Origin: Pseudaeromonas aegiceratis
Lineage (GTDB): Bacteria; Pseudomonadota; Gammaproteobacteria; Enterobacterales; Aeromonadaceae
Direction of reading: 5' to 3'
DNA: 64,000 nt
Assembly: GCF_046254905.1 (NCBI RefSeq)
Contig: NZ_CP158016.1
Location: 868,001 to 932,000 of the forward strand
In this document: piece by piece, positions 59,742 through 64,000 of the stretch
How the letters are laid out: each line of letters begins with the position of its first letter
Position numbering within the stretch: position 1 is the stretch's first letter
Program-made: the position numbers and the translations under genes
Notes under the pieces: model-generated
The model's database searches: none
The model's input: only the letters and a program-made list of their open reading frames with translations
What the model was told of the DNA's origin: nothing

Positions 59742-60735
59742 AGCCGGCGGCTTGCCGGGCTTCGGCCAGCCAGGCGTCCACCTGCTTGGCGTGGGCCTTG
59801 AGCCAGCCCTCGGCATGACGGTCTATGTCCGCCGGGCTGTTTTCCCCCTGCTTCATGCGCATGTTCTGGGCGCTGATGTCGTTGCTGGACAGACGCATGA
59901 CGGCGAACAGCTTGGCGGCGGCCGGATTGGCTGCGGCCCAGGCCTTGTTGGCGACGATGTGCATCACATTCATCTGGAAGCCGTAGTTCTTGCCGTTGGG
60001 CAGCTTGGTGTCGATCTTGGCCCGCTCGCCGGGTAGGGCGGAGAAGGGCACCTGCAGCCAGACCACATCCTTGCCCGGGACCAGCTCGCCGCTGACCCAG
60101 TAAGGGGTCCAGGTGTAGTAGAGGATCGGCTTGCCACTCTTATAGCGGGCTATGGTGTCGGCGATGATGGCGGCGTAGTTGCCCTGGTTGTGGTGCACCG
60201 TCTTGGCCAGACCATAGGCCTCAATCTGGTGGTTGATCACCGCCTCGCAGCCCCAGCCAGGGTTGCAGCCGGCCAGATCCGCCACGCCGTCACCGTCGGC
60301 ATCGAACAGTTTGGCCAGCTTGGGATCTTTCAACTGGGCTATGTTGCTGATGTGGTAGGTCTCGGCAGTCTTCTTGTCGATGAGGTAGCCCTGGGCCGCG
60401 CCGCTGACATAGTCCCCCTGCCGGTAGAACTTGGCGTCACCGCCGGCCTTCTCGTATTTCTCCGCGTGCAGCGGATCCCAGTTGAAGGTGAGGAAGGTGC
60501 CTTCGCCGTTGGCCACAGTGGCGTAGCCCACGTTGTAATCCACGTCCTTGGCGGGGCTGATCTCATAGCCCAGGCGGGCCAGCAGCTTGCTCACCAGCAC
60601 CGTCTGAAAGCTCTCCTCGGCGATGGTGCTCTGAATGGGCTGCACGCTGACGCCCTGTCCGGGCAGCTCGGCGGCCTGCAGCTGGCTACCCAGCAGCAGG
60701 GCCAGCAGGGGAAGGGCCTGTTTGGCGTTGATCAT
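59740..60735 (-). CDS. proX: Glycine betaine/proline ABC transporter substrate-binding protein
   Basis: 331 residues with a signal peptide (about 1-21, ending LQA). The OpuAC fold is evident: GVSVQPIQSTIAEESFQTVL, FLTFNWDPLHAEKY, DPKLAKLFDADGDGVADLAGC, YTWTPYWVSGELVPGKDVVWL. It binds compatible solutes in the periplasm under osmotic stress. Length equals E. coli ProX (330). Its TAA stop is formed at the edge of the truncated MITE. Confidence 0.95.
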   Translation of the reverse strand: MINAKQALPLLALLLGSQLQAAELPGQGVSVQPIQSTIAEESFQTVLVSKLLARLGYEISPAKDVDYNVGYATVANGEGTFLTFNWDPLHAEKYEKAGGDAKFYRQGDYVSGAAQGYLIDKKTAETYHISNIAQLKDPKLAKLFDADGDGVADLAGCNPGWGCEAVINHQIEAYGLAKTVHHNQGNYAAIIADTIARYKSGKPILYYTWTPYWVSGELVPGKDVVWLQVPFSALPGERAKIDTKLPNGKNYGFQMNVMHIVANKAWAAANPAAAKLFAVMRLSSNDISAQNMRMKQGENSPADIDRHAEGWLKAHAKQVDAWLAEARQAAG

Positions 60736-60738
60736 GAG

Positions 60739-61890
60739 TCACTCCTTGTTGGTTGAAGATGAAGCCGGCCGCGAAGTCTGGCGGCGCAGCAGGGCCAGGG
60801 GCCCGCGAGGTGCCTTCTGGCGGTGGCGCTGGCTGTGGCCCATGGCCTGGGTCAGCCGGTCCAGCACGATTGCCAGCAGCACTATGCCCACGCCCCCCAC
60901 CGAGGCCATGCCCATGTCCAGGCGGCCGATGCCCCGCAGCACCATCTGCCCCAGGCCGCCCACGGCGATCATGGAGGCGATCACCACCATGGACAGCGAC
61001 AGCATCAGGGTCTGGTTGACCCCGGCCATGATGGTGGGCATGGCCAGGGGCAGCTGTACCTTGAACAGCAGCTGGCGCGGGCTGGCGCCAAAGGAGTGGG
61101 CGGCCTCCACCAGATCCGCCGGCACCTGCTGAATGCCCAGCAGGGTGAGGCGGATGATGGGGGGCAGGGCGAAGATGATGGTCACCACCACGCCGGGCAC
61201 GTTGCCGATGCCAAACAGCATGACGATGGGCACCAGGTAGACGAAGGCGGGGGTGGTCTGCATGGCATCCAGCAGCGGGCGCATCCAGGCGGCGGCCCGT
61301 TGGCTGCGGGAGAGCCAGATGCCGCAGGGCAGGCCGATGAGCAGGCAGAAGAACAGCGAGGTGAGCACCAGGGCCAGGGTCACCATGGCGTCGGCCCAGG
61401 CGCCGATGAGGCCTATGCCCAGCAGGGAGACCAGGGTGCCGATAGCCATGCCACCGCCCACCAGCTGCCAGGCGACCAGGGCCAGCAGCAAGATCATCAG
61501 GGGCGCCGGCACCCAGAGCAGGGCGCCCTGGATGGCGTTGAGGGTCATGTCCACCGGCGCGCGGATGAGCTGGAAGACGGGGCGAAAATGCACCACCAGC
61601 CAGTCGATGCCCGACTCGATCCAGCTATCCAGCGGGATCCAGGCCTGGTCGAACGGCTGGCGCCAGTCGATGGTGGTGTCTTGTTCCGTGGGCTGTGCGG
61701 GCGCACTGAGCCAGTCGGCCTGGGCCTGCTGCTCGCCATTGCCCGCCGCCCCCCAGGGATCGTCGGCGGTTTGGCTGGCATTGCCCCAGGGATCGGGCTC
61801 GCCGGCGGTGTCGGCGGCCTGGGCCGGCAGGGTCAACAGCAGGGTGGCCAGCCAGATGAGGGGCAGCCAGAGACGAAGGTGTTTGATCAT
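60739..61890 (-). CDS. proW: Glycine betaine/proline ABC transporter permease
   Basis: 383 residues. A signal-like hydrophobic N-terminus (about 5-25, ending AQA) precedes an 80-residue hydrophilic region with two DPWG repeats (DPWGNASQTADDPWG). The ProW membrane domain then follows from about residue 110, with an EAA-type motif VEAAHSFGASPRQLLFKVQLP. It is three bases from proX and overlaps proV by four. Confidence 0.95.
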   Translation of the reverse strand: MIKHLRLWLPLIWLATLLLTLPAQAADTAGEPDPWGNASQTADDPWGAAGNGEQQAQADWLSAPAQPTEQDTTIDWRQPFDQAWIPLDSWIESGIDWLVVHFRPVFQLIRAPVDMTLNAIQGALLWVPAPLMILLLALVAWQLVGGGMAIGTLVSLLGIGLIGAWADAMVTLALVLTSLFFCLLIGLPCGIWLSRSQRAAAWMRPLLDAMQTTPAFVYLVPIVMLFGIGNVPGVVVTIIFALPPIIRLTLLGIQQVPADLVEAAHSFGASPRQLLFKVQLPLAMPTIMAGVNQTLMLSLSMVVIASMIAVGGLGQMVLRGIGRLDMGMASVGGVGIVLLAIVLDRLTQAMGHSQRHRQKAPRGPLALLRRQTSRPASSSTNKE

Positions 61891-63083
61891 GCCGGGGTAC
61901 TCCGATCCAGGGTTTGCAGCAGGTGGGTCTTGGAGATGAGCCCCAGGTAGAGGCCCCGCTCATCCACCACGGGCACCTGGCAGGGGGACTCGGCCACCAG
62001 GCCGATCAGCTCGTTCACCGGCGTCTCGCCCAGTATGGGTTGGGGGGCGCTCAGCAGGGCCTTATCCAGCGCCAGCTTGCCGGCGGCGGCCTGCTTGAGG
62101 GAATCCACCGACACCACGCCGACGAAGCGCCGGTTGCGGTCGATGACGAAGCCGTAGTCCCGATCCTGATCCTCGAGCTGCTTGAGGGCGGCGCGGGGGC
62201 CGTCGGTGTCGTGCTTCTTGATGAGGGGGATCTGGCGGCGCTGGACTATGTCCTTGGCGCTGAACACATGGGCCAGATCCACGCCGCGGAAGAAGGCGCG
62301 CACATAGTCGTTGGCCGGCTGGTTCAGGATCTCGTCCGGGGTGCCCACCTGCACCACTACCCCCTCCTGCATGATGGCGATGCGATCGCCGATGCGCATG
62401 GCCTCGTCCAGATCGTGGGAGATGAAGACGATGGTGCGCTGCTGGCTGCCCTGCAGCTTGAGCAATTCGTCCTGCATCTCTGTGCGGATCAGGGGATCCA
62501 GGGCGGAGAAGGCCTCGTCCATCAGCAGGATATCCGGGTCGTTGGCCAGGGCGCGGGCCAGGCCCACCCGCTGTTTCATGCCGCCGGACAGGGCATCGGG
62601 GTAGGACTCGGCCCAGGCCTCCAGCCCCACCTGGGCCAGGGCCTGGCGGGCGGCGGCGTAGCGGCTGACCTTATCGATACCGGCCAGTTCCAGGCCGAAG
62701 GCGGTGTTGTCCAGCACCTTGAGGTGGGGCATCAGGGCGAAGGACTGGAACACCATGCTGATCTTCTTGCGGCGCACCTGGCGCAGGGCGTCGTCGGAGA
62801 TGGACGCTATGTCCTCGCCATCGATCAGCACCTGTCCGCGGGTTGGCTCGATCAGGCGGTTGAGCAGGCGCACCAGGGTGGACTTGCCGGAGCCGGAGAG
62901 CCCCATGATGACGAAAATTTCCCCTTCCTGAATGCTGAGGTTGACGTCCTGCACCCCGACGGAGAGGCCGGTGCGCTTGAGGATCTCGGCCTTGTCCAGC
63001 CCGTCGGAAAGCAGGGCGAAGGCCCGCTCCGGCTTGTCGCCGAAGACCTTATAGAGTTGTTTGACTTCGAGTTTGGCGGTCAT
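61887..63083 (-). CDS. proV: Glycine betaine/proline ABC transporter ATPase
   Basis: 398 residues starting MTAKLEVKQLYKVFGD. Walker A GLSGSGKSTL, Q-loop, signature LSGGMKQRVGLARAL, Walker B ILLMDEAFSALD, and two C-terminal CBS repeats (about 280-395) that sense ionic strength in this family. Length matches E. coli ProV (400). A frame extended 30 codons upstream lacks a ribosome-binding site. It is first in proVWX. Confidence 0.96.
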   Translation of the reverse strand: MTAKLEVKQLYKVFGDKPERAFALLSDGLDKAEILKRTGLSVGVQDVNLSIQEGEIFVIMGLSGSGKSTLVRLLNRLIEPTRGQVLIDGEDIASISDDALRQVRRKKISMVFQSFALMPHLKVLDNTAFGLELAGIDKVSRYAAARQALAQVGLEAWAESYPDALSGGMKQRVGLARALANDPDILLMDEAFSALDPLIRTEMQDELLKLQGSQQRTIVFISHDLDEAMRIGDRIAIMQEGVVVQVGTPDEILNQPANDYVRAFFRGVDLAHVFSAKDIVQRRQIPLIKKHDTDGPRAALKQLEDQDRDYGFVIDRNRRFVGVVSVDSLKQAAAGKLALDKALLSAPQPILGETPVNELIGLVAESPCQVPVVDERGLYLGLISKTHLLQTLDRSTPA

Positions 63084-63130
63084 GGAGTCCTTGCTATGGG
63101 AATGTGAACAGAAATGAAACCAATAATGCA

Positions 63131-63149
63131 TAGCAATGCTAATCATTAG
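63131..63149. promoter_or_regulatory. Candidate regulator site upstream of proV
   Basis: TAGCAATGCTAAT, running into CTAATCATTAG (palindrome around one base, 63139-63149). The 13-mer recurs with one change at 63329-63341 (TAGTAATGCTAAT). It is possibly bound by the adjacent MarR protein. Confidence 0.35.
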
Positions 63150-63280
63150 TACCGTAAAGCAATTTGTCGCCAATTTGAAGGATTTAATCAGGTTTCATAC
63201 CAGGAATACCTGATAAATGGCGGTGTTGCCGGGGTGAATCTTTGGCTGAAAAGGCGGTTTTTGCCGGCAAAATGGCAAGA

Positions 63281-63306
63281 AAAAGCCCGCCATATGGCGG
63301 GCTTTT
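63281..63306 (-). terminator. Terminator of the marR-like gene
   Basis: AAAAGCCCGCC, ATAT loop, GGCGGGCTTTT; symmetric, so it works in both directions. Confidence 0.85.
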
Positions 63307-63348
63307 AGTCGATGTGGAAATTTATATTTAGTAATGCTAATTGAATGC

Positions 63349-63831
63349 TTAGGCCTCGTTGCGGGTCAGCTCGCCGCCGGCCAGCATGGGGGCGGTCTGC
63401 TGGGTGGGGGCGTCCATCAGCTCCGCCAGCAGTTCCAGTGAGCCCAGCAGCATGGACTGCTGCCAGTCGGGCAGGGTGGCGAAGCGTTCCACGAAGCGCT
63501 GCTGCAGGGTGTCTGGCGCCTGCACCAGGCGGGCGGCCCCCTCGTCGGTGAGCTTGACCCACACCTTGCGCTTGTCGTCCGTGCCCCGCAGCCGGATCAC
63601 CAGGGCCCGGCTCTCCAGCCGGTCGAGGATGCTGGTGACGGTGGCCTGGGCCAGGTTCATGCGCTGGGCCAGCACTCCCGTGCTCATGGGCTGTTCCGCC
63701 TGCAGGGTCTGCAGGGTCAGCAGCTGCGGCAGGGTGAGGCCGCAGGCACGGCTCAGGTCCCGTTCATTGAGATCTATGGTACGTATGATGCCGCGCAGGT
63801 GGCTGAGCACGGCCTGACTTTTCGGATTCAT
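63349..63831 (-). CDS. MarR-family transcriptional regulator
   Basis: 160 residues. Winged helix at about 30-100: LTLPQLLTLQTLQ, MSTGVLAQRMNLAQATVTSIL (recognition helix), then the wing VIRLRGTDDKRKVWVKLTDEG with the family DxRxxxxxLT pattern. It is upstream of proVWX on the same strand, 265 bp away and behind its own terminator. MarR proteins next to compatible-solute genes (for example EctR) are repressors of them, so control of proVWX is plausible. Confidence 0.9.
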   Translation of the reverse strand: MNPKSQAVLSHLRGIIRTIDLNERDLSRACGLTLPQLLTLQTLQAEQPMSTGVLAQRMNLAQATVTSILDRLESRALVIRLRGTDDKRKVWVKLTDEGAARLVQAPDTLQQRFVERFATLPDWQQSMLLGSLELLAELMDAPTQQTAPMLAGGELTRNEA

Positions 63832-63909
63832 GATGCTTGCTGGTCTGGAGTGTCAGGGCTTTATAGACAGGCCGGCGGGCCAAGGCAAGCCCCACAGGGT
63901 AAATCCTGG

Positions 63910-64000
63910 TTAGCCGAGGGCCGCCAGGGGCTGGGGTGGCCCGGCCAGCAGGTCGCCGATCTCCTGCTCCAACGCCGCCAAATCAGCCTGCAGGCTCGGC
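63910..64000 (-). CDS. C-terminal end of an unidentified protein (runs off the right edge)
   Basis: A minus-strand frame of 29 codons open to the window edge, ending LEQEIGDLLAGPPQPLAALG and a TAA stop. It is too short to identify. High GC and codon usage resemble the neighbours. Confidence 0.35.
   Translation of the reverse strand, partial: PSLQADLAALEQEIGDLLAGPPQPLAALG

Overview
The window comes from a GC-rich gammaproteobacterium. The gene set looks most like Aeromonadales (Aeromonas or Oceanimonas relatives); that placement is inferred from gene content (GalR, MalZ and MalT types, GlyGly-CTERM proteases, cysJIH, ilvIH), not computed. No rRNA, tRNA, CRISPR array or prophage was seen.

Region 1 (1-22.7 kb) is a large beta-1,4-galactan (arabinogalactan side chain) utilisation locus. 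It holds the start of galE, a GalR-type repressor, a LamB-type porin, and six GH53 endo-galactanase genes of at least three sequence types: exported, cytoplasmic and lipid-anchored. It also holds a GanSPQ-like ABC importer with a MalK/MsmX-type ATPase, a cytoplasmic GH42 beta-galactosidase, a stand-alone glucose-type EIIB protein, and a chemoreceptor-(carbohydrate-binding protein)-galactanase unit. Sequences matching the gal operator (GTGTAAnCGnTTnCAC) lie before galE, the porin, the chemoreceptor, the divergent transporter genes and the lipoprotein galactanase, often in pairs. This suggests one GalR regulon covering surface cleavage, uptake, intracellular cleavage, the Leloir pathway and chemotaxis. 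A short orphan transcription unit (about 20.70-20.78 kb) with a gal-operator-like box and a strong terminator may be a GalR-controlled small RNA.

Region 2 (22.7-32.5 kb) is mainly branched-chain amino acid synthesis: leuABCD with a leuL leader and attenuator on the minus strand, and ilvIH on the plus strand, with a PAP2 phosphatase and an MJ1255-type glycosyltransferase between them. A 206-bp IS4-like MITE with a 13-bp target duplication splits the terminator between the galactan locus and leuD. A second, truncated copy abuts proX at 59.6 kb and contributes to its stop codon.

Region 3 (32.6-48.9 kb) has a 1461-residue secreted GH119/GH57-like amylase with CBM25, PKD and repeated starch-binding-like modules, a degenerate PCuAC-like protein, an outer-membrane barrel protein, cysJIH, a GNAT acetyltransferase, a TehA-type transporter, two GlyGly-CTERM trypsin-like proteases, an entericidin, an NfsA-like nitroreductase and a CBS protein.

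Region 4 (48.9-64 kb) has malZ behind a MalT homologue whose Walker A and B motifs are destroyed, a divergent kinase-like protein, a second chemoreceptor, a secreted (alpha/alpha)6-barrel protein, a PfkB sugar kinase, and a proVWX glycine-betaine/proline uptake operon preceded by a MarR regulator.
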